The translations under genes were made by a program, and so were the position numbers. A DNA stretch of 64,000 nucleotides from Vulcanisaeta distributa JCM 11213 (GTDB taxonomy: Archaea; Thermoproteota; Thermoprotei; Thermoproteales; Thermocladiaceae): positions 62,001 to 126,000 of the forward strand of contig BBCS01000002.1 of NCBI GenBank assembly GCA_001316125.1, in the 5' to 3' direction. The notes under the pieces were generated by a model that was not told the DNA's origin, did not search any database, and saw only the letters and a list, made by a program, of their open reading frames with translations. Position 1 is the first letter of the stretch. Each line of letters starts with the position of its first letter. Shown piece after piece: positions 52,356 to 62,417 of the stretch.

Positions 52356-54475
52356 GTGCCAATTAAGGAGCACTTGGATATCGTGCTTGGTAATTCCACG
52401 TACTTAGATGATATAAAGCTTAACAATATGGCTTACCTCCACGTAATTAGATCACCATATGCAAGGGCCAGGATATTAAAAATAGAGGAACCAAGTGCCA
52501 AGGCCCTGCTATTTCTCACGGCAAAGTCCGTAGGCAATTTACTAATGCCTGCTATGACCGTGCCCAATGCAAAGATTGTTAGGATGCCAGTACTACCTGC
52601 CAATACAGTAAACTTCGTTGGTCAACCAGTGGCTGCCGTAGTAACTGAGTCTAGGTACTCACTTGAGGATATTGCTGATGAGGTATCAATTGAGTATGAG
52701 CCATTAAAGCCCATAATTACTATAGATGAGGCATTGAAAAATGAGGAGATAATACATCCCGAAATAGGCACGAATACATCCCTGGACATCACATTAGAGG
52801 GTGGTAACCTTAATGCGTTTAAGGAAGCAGATGTGGTTGTTGAGAGGGAGATTGAACAAGCAAGGCTAGTCGCCAATCCAATGGAACCCAAGGCTGTGTT
52901 GTTTATTATGATGGTGATAAACTCCTTGTTTACGCATCGACACAATCAACATTTAGGGTTAGGTCAGACCTGGCGGAGGTTTTTGGATTGCCCATTGATA
53001 AGATCGTTGTTAAGGCACCAAAGAATGTTGGTGGTGCCTTTGGTAATAAAACCCCCCCGGCCTATCCCGAATACGTACTCGCCGCAATAGCCTCAATGAA
53101 GCTTAGAAGACCCATTAAATGGGTTGAGGCAAGAACCGAACACCTGAACAATGCAACCCAGGGTAGGGGGGCGTTAAGTCTAGGATGAGACTTTATGCCA
53201 AGAGGGATGGTACTGTGTTAGGCATTGAGGGGGGGGAGGTCATTGTTAATTTCGGCGCCTATAACTTCACGATAAATGCATCATCGCCAATATTCATAGC
53301 AAACCTATCCACGGGACCCTACAGAATGATTGCGGCTAGGGTCAGGGCGGTCGGTGTTTTCACGAACACGCCACCCTCCGGACCATACCGCGGTGCAGGT
53401 AGGCCCGAGGCTGCGTTAATCCATGAGACGTTAATGGATGATTTAGCTGATGAGCTTGGTATGGACCCCCATTGAGGTTAGAAGGAGGAATATAATTAGG
53501 GATGGCGAGACCTATAGGACGCCGCTGGGCCTTGTTATTGACCCAGCAAATTACCAATCAATACTTGAGGATGCGGCGAGGCATTACTACGAGTTCAGGA
53601 GTAAGTACCCGGGTAGGGGCGTGTCTATTGCTGTTTTTGCGCTATACGTGAGCGCACTCGGTGGTGAGGGTGTTAAGGCATTAATTGGCGGCGGTAAGAT
53701 GAGGCTGATTATTGGTTCTAGGCCGCAGGGTCATGCCCACATATCGGCTTTTACGAAGTATACATCAGAGGTTTTTGGAATACCTGAGGAGCTTATTGAG
53801 GTTGTGCCTGGCGATACGGAGACTCTTAATTATGGTGTTGGTACATTCGGTAGCAGGAGCGCTACGGTGGTCGCAGCGGCAATTACGGAATTAGCCGAGA
53901 AGGTTGCTTCGAGGTTATCGTCAATGGGCCTATCACTTATCGATGCAATAAGGTCTAAGGATGTAGTTATTGAGGAGGAGGTTGATTATAAGCCTAGCAT
54001 GGCCGTATTCGCGCCGGGTGCTCATGTTGCGGTGGTTGACTTTGATACGGAGACATTAACCGCTAGGGTCATTGATTACTACACGGTACATAATGTGGGT
54101 AAGCCTCTCCTTGAGGATGAGGTTGAGGCTCAGATCCATGGTGGCGTACTCCAAGGCCTTGCCCAAGTTCTTTGGGAGGGCGCATTCTATAGTGAGGATG
54201 GTACGCCATTACACGCATCACTTGCGGATTATGGCTTACCAAATACGGGAGATATTACCTACAGAATTACGACAAACGAGATGAATACGCAATCGCCATT
54301 ACCTGGTGGCCTTAGGGGGGGTATTGGTGAGTCGGGAACGACGGGTGCCCTAGCGTCAGTATTCCTCGCATTAGAGAAGGCCATAAGGATTAAAACCGGC
54401 GTTAAAGTAAGGCTCGGTAAAACACCCGTAACTCCATCATACCTATATCAATTAATAAGTGGTTTTAAGTCATGA
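52356..54475 (+). CDS. Xanthine-oxidase family molybdenum hydroxylase, large subunit (frameshifted)
   Basis: Molybdopterin-binding subunit of an aldehyde or CO-dehydrogenase-like oxidoreductase, about 705 residues. N-terminal a/b-hammerhead domain ([36 protein letters not shown]), then [53 protein letters not shown], and near the end [14 protein letters not shown] with the catalytic Glu of the GxGE motif. Frames change near 52900, at G6 53166-53171 (4 or 7 expected) and at C5 53466-53470 (expected 4). C7 53052, G8 53229 and G7 54315 add residues. Medium and small subunits are not in the window. Confidence 0.85.
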
Positions 54476-54492
54476 AATTAAACCCACGCTCA

Positions 54493-55017
54493 TTAAATTG
54501 TTTCGAGTAAGGCCTTCAGCAAGTTTATTGGGAATCTATGGTCCATGCCTAAGTAATCAAGCAATACCCTGTATAGGTTAAATGGTAATGAACCAGCTAA
54601 TAATGTCCTCACGAGGAAGAACTTTGCGTCATTCTCACCGCATGTTTTCGCAATTTCCATAGCTTGGAGGGCTGCGAATACTGCGTAAATCCCTGGGTCA
54701 ACATTGTACGTTGTAAATATTGTTAGTACATTGTCAGCATATTCACCAACATCCTTAATTCCAACAAGCTTCTTACTCGCCTCCTGGATTTCTGCAAATT
54801 TGCCTGCGAGCGCATTCAACTCCTTCGTCAACTCTGGGAACAATTTAATCATCATATTCACGGCACTCATCGTAATACTACTATAATTATTTAGCAGGCA
54901 CTCGCTAGGCCTTACATCAAGTGCGGATGTTATTATGCGAGAAATATACCTAATGATATCCTTGACGTCAGCATTGCCCACCACACCAACTATGGTATTA
55001 CTGTTTACCCCCCCCAC
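54493..55017 (-). CDS. Helical protein of unknown function
   Basis: 174 residues, intact, GTG start. Almost wholly helical: IIRYISRIITSALDVRPSEC, ITMSAVNMMIKLFPELTKEL, NALAGKFAEIQEASKKLVGI, AVFAALQAMEIAKTCGENDA. The first codons contain the C8 55008-55015. No family recognised. Convergent with the molybdenum hydroxylase (17-bp gap). Confidence 0.45.
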   Translation of the reverse strand: MGGVNSNTIVGVVGNADVKDIIRYISRIITSALDVRPSECLLNNYSSITMSAVNMMIKLFPELTKELNALAGKFAEIQEASKKLVGIKDVGEYADNVLTIFTTYNVDPGIYAVFAALQAMEIAKTCGENDAKFFLVRTLLAGSLPFNLYRVLLDYLGMDHRFPINLLKALLETI

Positions 55018-55343
55018 TCAATTTATTTAGTGAATAGGCGATATAAATGTTAAGAAACAGAAATAGCAATCATCACGCTCTTTCAATCAATAATTACATA
55101 ATCATTAATAGCAATATTCATTGTAAGCACTCAACGTTTGATTCACTGTAATAAGTGAAATACAGAGGATTTACCCACCTTACTCATCACAGGCGTTAAT
55201 GCAATTAATGACGCCATGACGACCAAAGGCTTCCATGGTATCAACGCCCTGGGCGCCCTCAACTCAATTCCAATATTCTCAATAACATCACTGATGCAAC
55301 GCCTAACGGCTTAATGCATATCCTCCTATCATTAGCAAACTTC
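55018..55343. other. 326-bp stretch with no convincing gene, possible ORF remnant
   Basis: On the minus strand an open frame without a good start reads ENIGIELRAPRALIPWKPLV and VMASLIALTPVMSKVGKSSV, stopping at 55143-55145. It may be the frameshifted remains of a small membrane protein. Otherwise A/T-rich and featureless. Confidence 0.3.
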
Positions 55344-55714
55344 TCAATAAATCGTAGATTTCATAGACACGTTAAACCTCGGCCCCACGAGATGCTGCAG
55401 GTAATCCCTACTAATCTCAACTTCAGACTCAACCATGCCATCAGGAAAGATCCTAGTGTGTATTTCCCAGGGCGGCTCAACCTTTATAGCTAGACTATAC
55501 ATCTCACCCTTGTACACAGCAAATATTGTTGGTTTAAACCCCCCCTACTAATGAGCTCCTCAGCGGCATAATCAACCTCGTCCTGAGGCACCTTAACCAC
55601 AAATATATTATTCCGCAGGCCCCCCCTCATTATCACGTTAAGCGGTATCCTATACCTACTCCCATCAGTAAGCTTCACGTACCAGGGAAGGTAAACCCTG
55701 TAAATACCATCCAT
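55344..55714 (-). CDS. Small protein of unknown function (one frameshift)
   Basis: About 122 residues: MDGIYRVYLPWYVKLTDGSR, YRIPLNVIMRGGLRNNIFVV, DEVDYAAEELISRG, then after the C7 55539-55545 (where 5 or 8 keeps frame) FKPTIFAVYKGEMYSLAIKV and EISRDYLQHLVGPRFNVSM. Mixed alpha/beta, soluble. It starts 5 bp after the MMPL transporter stop on the same strand, so probably expressed with it. Confidence 0.45.
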
Positions 55715-55718
55715 GCAA

Positions 55719-58552
55719 TTAAGTAGTAACTGGGTGCTTAATTACCTTATCGCTAAATGGCCACCAATTCCATTTGCCGAGGAGTACGATTATCGCTGGC
55801 ACAAGTAGGGGGGGCCTAACTACGAATGAGTCTATAATGACTGAGGATGCCACGGCAAGCGCCACCTGCTTTAGAATGTAAATGCTTGATAATGCCAGTG
55901 ATGCAAATGCCATGGCGAGCACTAATGCGGCTCCCGTGACCACGGGTCCCGTGAACTCCACAGCCCTGACAATAGCCTCCTTATCACTAAACCCATTAAT
56001 GACTTCCTCCCTAAACCTGCTGATTATGAATAAGTCATAGTCCGTACCAACACTCAGCAAAAGTGATATCAGTATCACCGGTAATAACCAATATGTCCTT
56101 ATTCCCATTAAGCCCTGGAATACGAATATGGTCAGTGCCAATGACCAGGTAATACTCATTAACACTGTTGCAACGAGCCTTAGTGGTATCATTATAGACC
56201 TCATGTATATCGTGAGGATCACAATGTTTATGGCAATCATTAAGTATAGTATGAAACCGTAGTATTCACGCTCAAAGCCAAGTACGAAGTAGTACTTATA
56301 TGATGGTGAGCCTCCAATGAGTACATTAACGCCGTACTCCCTGGACACCTCATTTGCGATTTCCCTAAGGCTTAGATAAATCGGTATTAACTTGTCTGAC
56401 AGTGACTGCTGGTTCACAGTAGCCGTTATTATGTATAGGTTTGAACCATTATATGTGAGGGCTGCATTAATTACGTAATTCTGCTTCTTAACAGTATTAA
56501 GTAACGTTATTGCGGCGGTCTTATTACCATAAACACCAGGTATGCCGTTGAGTAGTCATAATTCCTGAAATAATTAATCAGTAATGTTAACCCAACCTTG
56601 GCAGGCGTATTTGGCATTACCTGCACAGGATCAGTGGTTATGTTTATGTTCAGCACTAGGTATGTAAGGCTAACGCCGTTATTGCTAGGAATATGGCAAC
56701 TATGGTTTTTGGTCTATTAACCGCAAACCTAGCCATTCTCGAAAGGAATGCCGTCCTTAGCTCAACAGACTTTGCCCTTAACCCCCATGGGCCATAGCAC
56801 ACCGTCACCAAGCACTCTCATTATTTCAGGCAATATTACAGCCGTTGCTATTATCGTAAGGGATACGGCGATTATAAAGCCAATACCAATGTCCTGTATA
56901 TAGCCGTACCTTGAAATTACGAAGCTACCCAGCCCAAGCCCAACGACGGACGCACTCGTTAATATTGTCGGCCTAACGCGTGTTAATACTATTCTTAATG
57001 CATTATCCTTATTACGTCCTCTAACCCTCTCCTCAAGGTATCTACTGAGCATGAGCATGCTGTAGTCAACGCCTATCCCGAAGATTATTGGGGGGGCTAT
57101 CATGTACACGGTGAGGTAATAAAGCTTGAAATGCACTGCCCAGTTATAGAGTAGTCCGAGTGATGATATGTATGTTAAGCCGAGTATTGTTAATGAAATG
57201 ACAGGACCTATTAACGTTCCTAACATTGCTATCATTGTTGCGAACACGAGGATTGCCGTAGTCTTATCAATTATGTTAACGTCACTCGTAACCATTTTCT
57301 CAAGTTCATAGAGAATAACACCCGTGCTCACTGGGTATACCCAATCCCTACGTATTAATAGGTCGTACACCTCATCTTCATAACTACCTGGTAATGTTAT
57401 GAAGGCTACCGTGTACGTGCTATTCAGAAACTTCTGGGTTAGGTTGTTGGGTAAATCGAGGATGCTTGGTGGTGGATGCTCTTGAGTTAAGGCACTAATT
57501 ACATTACTTCTTAAGTTATTTAGTACCGTATTTACGATAGACGCATTATTATTGCATGCCAATTGATAAATATATGGTATTAATATTTGTGGTGTATTAT
57601 TTATGTACTCCTGCATTAGTAATAACCTTAAGAGGTTAATGTTTGTGCTAGGTCCAAGTAAGATGGCTATTCTTAAATAAGTTTGGTTAACGTTATCATT
57701 GATTAACAGGTCGTATACGTAACCAGTTATGTTATTTAGCTCTATCCCTGGATACTCCCGTTGAATTATGTTCTCGTAATTCGTTAATAAAATCCCCCCC
57801 GATATATTTTCTGAAATTAAGGTGTATGGTGATGGATCTTTACCAATTTTATTTATTAATTGATTAAGCGTTTCATTGGCTAACACCTCAATGTATTGAT
57901 TGTATTGACCGTACTTAAGCTCGTAATTCCTAGTTGCTAATTCAAATAACGTGATTAATGACGCATTTGGATAATTCCTTAGATAATAATTCTCAATTTC
58001 GTAATAAAGTAATTGTGCGTAATTTATGGTTGCGTTAAATTCGCCACTAACCATATTACTTATGTTGTAAACCATGGAGTAGTACTCCCCATTTAGTTGT
58101 ATTATTGATGAGCACTCATTGTTTAATGACCAATAAAGACTCCGCACGTCGCTGGACTCGTTATTGATTACTTCAGATGTTGCATTACTTATTGTCTCAT
58201 TATAAATTGTGTATACATCGTTGTACGCAGTTAATAAGTCTGCGACTGTTATATCAGGCGCATCCACATCTTTAATAACGTTATTTATGTAGTTCAATCT
58301 ATTCTCAATATCAGTTGTTCCATTGCCATTTAGTTTAATTACGACTACGAGTGTTGTCTCGTTTGAGGTACCCACGTACTTATTAACTAGGTTATTAACG
58401 ATGACAGGTTCTATATTGCTTGGCATTAACTGCGTCTCGTCATATGTTAATACGTTAAATACATTTAGTGAGTATCGAGCTAGATAAATCATTGTGATTA
58501 GCCAAATCACGATTATCATGATTGATATTGTCTTTCTCGATATCATCCGCAA
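55719..58552 (-). CDS. MMPL/RND-superfamily exporter (frameshifted)
   Basis: Large export protein of about 940 residues: two repeats, each with one N-terminal helix, a big external domain and a bundle of helices. First repeat: IMIIVIWLITMIYLARYSLN, a long Asn-rich external region, and IIFGIGVDYSMLMLSRYLEE (family motif). Second repeat starts MARFAVNRPKTIVAIFLAIT and has SVGTDYDLFIISRFREEVIN and VVRPPLLVPA. The C7 at 55808 (VVRPLLVPA expected) and the one at 57090 (APIIFGIGVDY expected) each insert a Pro into conserved motifs. Breaks near 56765, 56665 and 56535. Cargo unknown; archaeal members may move lipids or surface polymers. Divergent from the ABC ATPase by 35 bp. Confidence 0.8.
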
Positions 58553-58587
58553 TAAGGGATTTTAACCCATATTAAATACCATTTCCC

Positions 58588-59459
58588 GTGAAGAATAATG
58601 AGGAGGTTGTTAAGCTCGTAAATGTTAGCAAGAGGTATTACCTAAGTAGTAGTGTTTATATCGATGCATTAATTAACGTGAACCTAACGATTAGGAGAGG
58701 CGAGATTGCGATTGTTATGGGGCCTAGCGGTTCCGGTAAGACTACGTTAATGAATATAATGGGTACGTTAGATAAGCCGACCAGTGGTCGTGTGATTATT
58801 GATGGGATTGACGTCACGGATGCCGATGAGAAGTACCTGTCAAAGTTCAGGCTTGAGAGACTTGGTTTCGTATTTCAGCAGTACAATTTGGTTTCCCAGT
58901 TAACGGCGCTTGAGAACGTAATGTTACCAATGCTTTTGACCGGTAGGTACACGAAGGATGAGGCCGGGAGAAGGCTAAGCTATTACTTGATCTTGTTGGT
59001 GTTGGGGAGTTTGCGAGTAATAGGCCGAGCCAATTAAGTGGTGGTCAGCAACAGAGGGTGGCGATTGCTAGGGCATTGGCTAATGACCCATCCTTCATAA
59101 TAATGGATGAACCCACAGGTTCCATAGACCTGGCCAGTTCATACTTAATACTTGACCTAGTTAAGTTGCTGAATAGGGCCATAGGAGTTACCTTTGTGAT
59201 TGCCACGCATAACATGGAGGTTGCGGCAATAGGTAGTAGGATCATTTATCTTAGGGGGGGTGGTAGGATCGTAAGTGAGAGTGATCTTGCGAGGATCAAG
59301 GAGGAATTTAGTAAGTTGAGGGTTGATCAATTAACCGTTATTAAGTCATACCTTAGGATACTTGATCTTGAGGAGAGGAGACTGAGGAGGCTAGGTCAGG
59401 ATTTAGGCGAGATAGAGAGGAGGAGAGATTTAGTAAATAGTTTTATTGGTTCTATATAG
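58588..59459 (+). CDS. ABC transporter ATPase, MacB/LolD type (one frameshift)
   Basis: About 290 residues. LRRGEIA-like start of the domain, VMGPSGSGKTTLMNIMGTLD (Walker A), RLGFVFQQYNLVSQLTALEN (Q-loop), QLSGGQQQRVAIARALANDP (signature), IIMDEPTGSID (Walker B) and VIATHNMEVAA (H-loop). The C-terminal extension of about 60 charged residues (LDLEERRLRRLGQDLGEIER) is unusual for LolD. A lost A near 58973 splits the frames just before the signature. G7 at 59254 adds a Gly. No permease with FtsX fold is next to it. Confidence 0.87.
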
Positions 59460-59495
59460 GAAATTAGGTTTAATTAGTAAAGGAGTTTTACACTA

Positions 59496-61280
59496 TTGAT
59501 GGGTATTAAGTACGCATTATTGATGGCTGTGATGATTATGGCGCTATTCATGGGTATTACAGTATATGCTCACGAATCATTAAATGCATACTTTACAGTT
59601 AATTATGTCACGTATTTGAACCCCCCCAACGGTCAAGCCACAGATTACTACATCGAGTATTCATTGGTGCTTTATAATAATGAGCCCTACCCAATCTCTT
59701 TAAACGTTACCATGAAGGTGCTACCATACTCAAGCATATTATATGTATCGCCGTCGACGGCATTGGTCAGTGGCGATACTGTGACCTGGGTCATCACATT
59801 ACAGCCATACTCCCAGGAAACGCTTAATGTTAGGTTTAAGCCCGTTTATACACTATTACCAATAGCGTCCATGAATTATCGAATTCTCGTTAATGGATCC
59901 AGCATTAACTCAACAATGGTTAATGGTGGTGTTGGTACTAACGTGAATATCTCGGTGAATGTCACGAACTTATTACCATTCCCAATAATGACCACCCTAA
60001 CCCTAACCAGGCAGTCCGGCTTATTTTATGAGTATAACGTCACACCAACATTAACCCAGAACATACTTGGTTATGAGGTTGATTATTGGATATTCAATAC
60101 GAAGAATTCCTCCTCGCTTTCGTTGAGTATGGTTGTTGAGAATATGGGTCCGTGGCACAGTGTTAGGATAAACCCAATAACTGTTCAGGCAAGCATTGAC
60201 CTAAATGGATCAATAAGCTCCCTGAATGAAGCCATTAATAGCCTAAACAACACCCTTAATCAGCTAAGGAGCTTCTCAAGTTCCTTAACAGGCGTTTCTG
60301 GTACGGCAAGTAATTACACGGCGCAATTCTTACAATTAATAAGCCTACTCAATGAGACGGCTCAGGTTCTTGGGGGGGCATCAGCATACATAATAAACTC
60401 AACACTAATGGTTGAGAGCCTACTCCAGGCTCAATTAATCGAACTTAAGGTGGCACTCACCGCAGGTGGTCAGGTACTTGGTGCCGAGGCCAATGTGATA
60501 TCTCAATTAAGGAGCTCACTTGGTCCGGTAGTGAGTAATGAACAGACGTACCTGAACTCCCTAAATACATTAAAGCAGGACTTACTTCAAATAGAGAGTT
60601 CGACGAGCAATAGCACGTTAATAAATGAAATAAATAATACAATAACAATGATAAACCAAATTGAGAGCTCATTAACAACACTCTCCCAGGTATATAATAA
60701 CCTTGGTACAATACAGAGTGAGCTTACAACGACGCAAAGCCAGGTTAATCAGGCCACAGAGGGTCTTAATTACGCAATTACTGCGGCGAATGAGAGCGAA
60801 CTATTAATAATAAGTATATCGAGGAGTCTCTACGTACTTCATAATGAATTGCTAAACCTAACAAATCAGTTATTAATCACCTACATAAACATCTCATCAT
60901 ACCAGACAAGGGCATTGTCGTACATGACTCAGGTAAGTGGGTACGAGGGTGAGATTGAGAGTACCATCATGAGTAATGAGGTTAAGAAGGCGGTATTAAC
61001 GGCTTTGGCTAGACAGTACCTTACGTATTTAAGTATTAATAATACGAACGTTAAGATTGATGTGACTGTGGAGGAGACATTTGTGATAAATATGCCATCA
61101 ATAGTAAATACTCAGTATTTAATGCAGTTAATAAATGAGACAGCGATTCAGGGCAATGAGTCAGTGAGCCCTAAGGCTATTGGTGCCGTAGTCATTAATT
61201 ACAGCACTTATTACCCATTAATCATTGGTGTCGCCTTATCAATAATACTGGTATTGATTTTAGTGAGGAAGCTTCATTAG
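59496..61280 (+). CDS. Secreted or anchored coiled-coil protein
   Basis: 594 residues, intact. Signal-like segment (YALLMAVMIMALFMGITVYA), two beta-rich domains with many Asn-Xaa-Ser/Thr sites (roughly residues 30-230), a long helical coiled-coil region rich in Ser/Asn/Gln/Leu (SSLNEAINSLNNTLNQLRSF, SNSTLINEINNTITMINQIE, about residues 240-520), and a single C-terminal helix (YPLIIGVALSIILVLILVRK). This is a type I membrane protein with its body outside. It follows the ABC ATPase by 36 bp. I infer it works with the ATPase and the MMPL exporter, perhaps as their periplasm-facing adaptor. Confidence 0.7.
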   Translation: MMGIKYALLMAVMIMALFMGITVYAHESLNAYFTVNYVTYLNPPNGQATDYYIEYSLVLYNNEPYPISLNVTMKVLPYSSILYVSPSTALVSGDTVTWVITLQPYSQETLNVRFKPVYTLLPIASMNYRILVNGSSINSTMVNGGVGTNVNISVNVTNLLPFPIMTTLTLTRQSGLFYEYNVTPTLTQNILGYEVDYWIFNTKNSSSLSLSMVVENMGPWHSVRINPITVQASIDLNGSISSLNEAINSLNNTLNQLRSFSSSLTGVSGTASNYTAQFLQLISLLNETAQVLGGASAYIINSTLMVESLLQAQLIELKVALTAGGQVLGAEANVISQLRSSLGPVVSNEQTYLNSLNTLKQDLLQIESSTSNSTLINEINNTITMINQIESSLTTLSQVYNNLGTIQSELTTTQSQVNQATEGLNYAITAANESELLIISISRSLYVLHNELLNLTNQLLITYINISSYQTRALSYMTQVSGYEGEIESTIMSNEVKKAVLTALARQYLTYLSINNTNVKIDVTVEETFVINMPSIVNTQYLMQLINETAIQGNESVSPKAIGAVVINYSTYYPLIIGVALSIILVLILVRKLH

Positions 61281-61376
61281 AGAACTTATTTTTAATGGCA
61301 ATGAGTGCTTTACTTAAATAGAGGTATTAACTGCCTTGATTCTGTGCATAATAACCACAACGATGAGGAAGCGGAG

Positions 61377-61950
61377 ATGGATAACTACGTAAGTAAGATA
61401 ATAGAGTTTTTAGGCGATAATCCTGACAGACCCGGATTAAGGGAGACACCTAGGAGGTACTTAAATGCCCTACTTGAATTAACTCGCGGTTTGAGGGAAT
61501 CACCACCTAAGATTAAGTTCTTTCCCATGGAGGGTAATGAATATGTTGGTCGCATTTCAATTAACGACATTAAATTCGTGTCAATATGCGAACATCACCT
61601 ATTGCCGGTTATTGGTACGGTTACTGTGGTCTATGAACCACTCAACAGCGAGGTTCCAGGTCTGAGTAAGGTGGCTAGGTATGTTAAGTGGCTTGCTGCT
61701 AGGCCCATGCTTCAGGAGAGGTTTACGGCGAGGTTAGCTAACGAGCTTAAGGAGGTGCTGCATGCCAGGTATGTCTATGTTAAAGTTTGTGCATTGCATA
61801 TGTGTGCGATGATTAGGGGGTGTTAAGGATGAGGATATGTACATGGTTACGGAAGCCTGGTCTGATGGAGTGAGTGATGAGGAACTGAGGGAATTAAGGA
61901 ACTCAACTCGCTGTAGGGTGCCTAGGATAGTCCTGACTAAGGAATATTAA
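61377..61950 (+). CDS. folE: GTP cyclohydrolase I type FolE (C-terminal frameshift)
   Basis: Makes dihydroneopterin triphosphate from GTP. Start taken as ATG 61377 (MDNYVSKIIEFLGDNPDRPG); earlier in-frame starts exist. Family motifs: DNPDRPGLRETPRRYLNAL, VSICEHHLLPVIGTVTVVYE (zinc Cys and His), VPGLSKVARYVKWLAARP, MLQERFTARLANELKEV and ALHMCAMIRG (second zinc Cys). The G5 61816-61820 (expected 4) causes an early stop; corrected, the tail runs VKDEDMYMVTEAWSDGVSDE to TAA at 61948. In a crenarchaeon the product probably feeds pterin or archaeosine synthesis. Confidence 0.87.
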
Positions 61951-61973
61951 GGGGATTAACTTCAGTAATCACT

Positions 61974-62417
61974 GTGATTAACCCAATAGAGCATGTTGAA
62001 CTTAGCACACATGTGCATGCAACGGAGAGCGAGCTTAAGGTTGTGAGGGCATTACTCAATTTATTACCTCCTCAGTATAGGGATGGCATTAACATTATGA
62101 GGAGTGGCGGCCAGGGACACTTCGGTAATGATATAGATACTATAAAGGTGCAGTTTAAGGGACAGGATGCACTGCAGATCGCTCAGCACATACTTAAAAC
62201 CGTTGACCAATTAGACAAGGAGATAATCCTTGTTACCATTAATAGTAGGTTTAGTGACGGTAAGTTATACCTCAGATTTAACAAACAATTGGCATATAAC
62301 GGCGTGGTAAGGCTTGATGACGGTGACGACGTGATTAAGGTAATAATAAGGTTTAATCATTGGATAATTAAGAATGAGGGTATTGAAAACGTAATCAAGC
62401 AATTAATGCAGCACTAA
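61974..62417 (+). CDS. RNA-binding protein of the COG1325 exosome-associated type
   Basis: 147 residues, GTG start, intact. [20 protein letters not shown] (the HaTE pattern), [20 protein letters not shown] and [20 protein letters not shown] match the small archaeal family often called 'exosome subunit'. Follows folE by 23 bp and its end overlaps the convergent ilvD by 4 bp. Confidence 0.7.
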   Translation: MINPIEHVELSTHVHATESELKVVRALLNLLPPQYRDGINIMRSGGQGHFGNDIDTIKVQFKGQDALQIAQHILKTVDQLDKEIILVTINSRFSDGKLYLRFNKQLAYNGVVRLDDGDDVIKVIIRFNHWIIKNEGIENVIKQLMQH

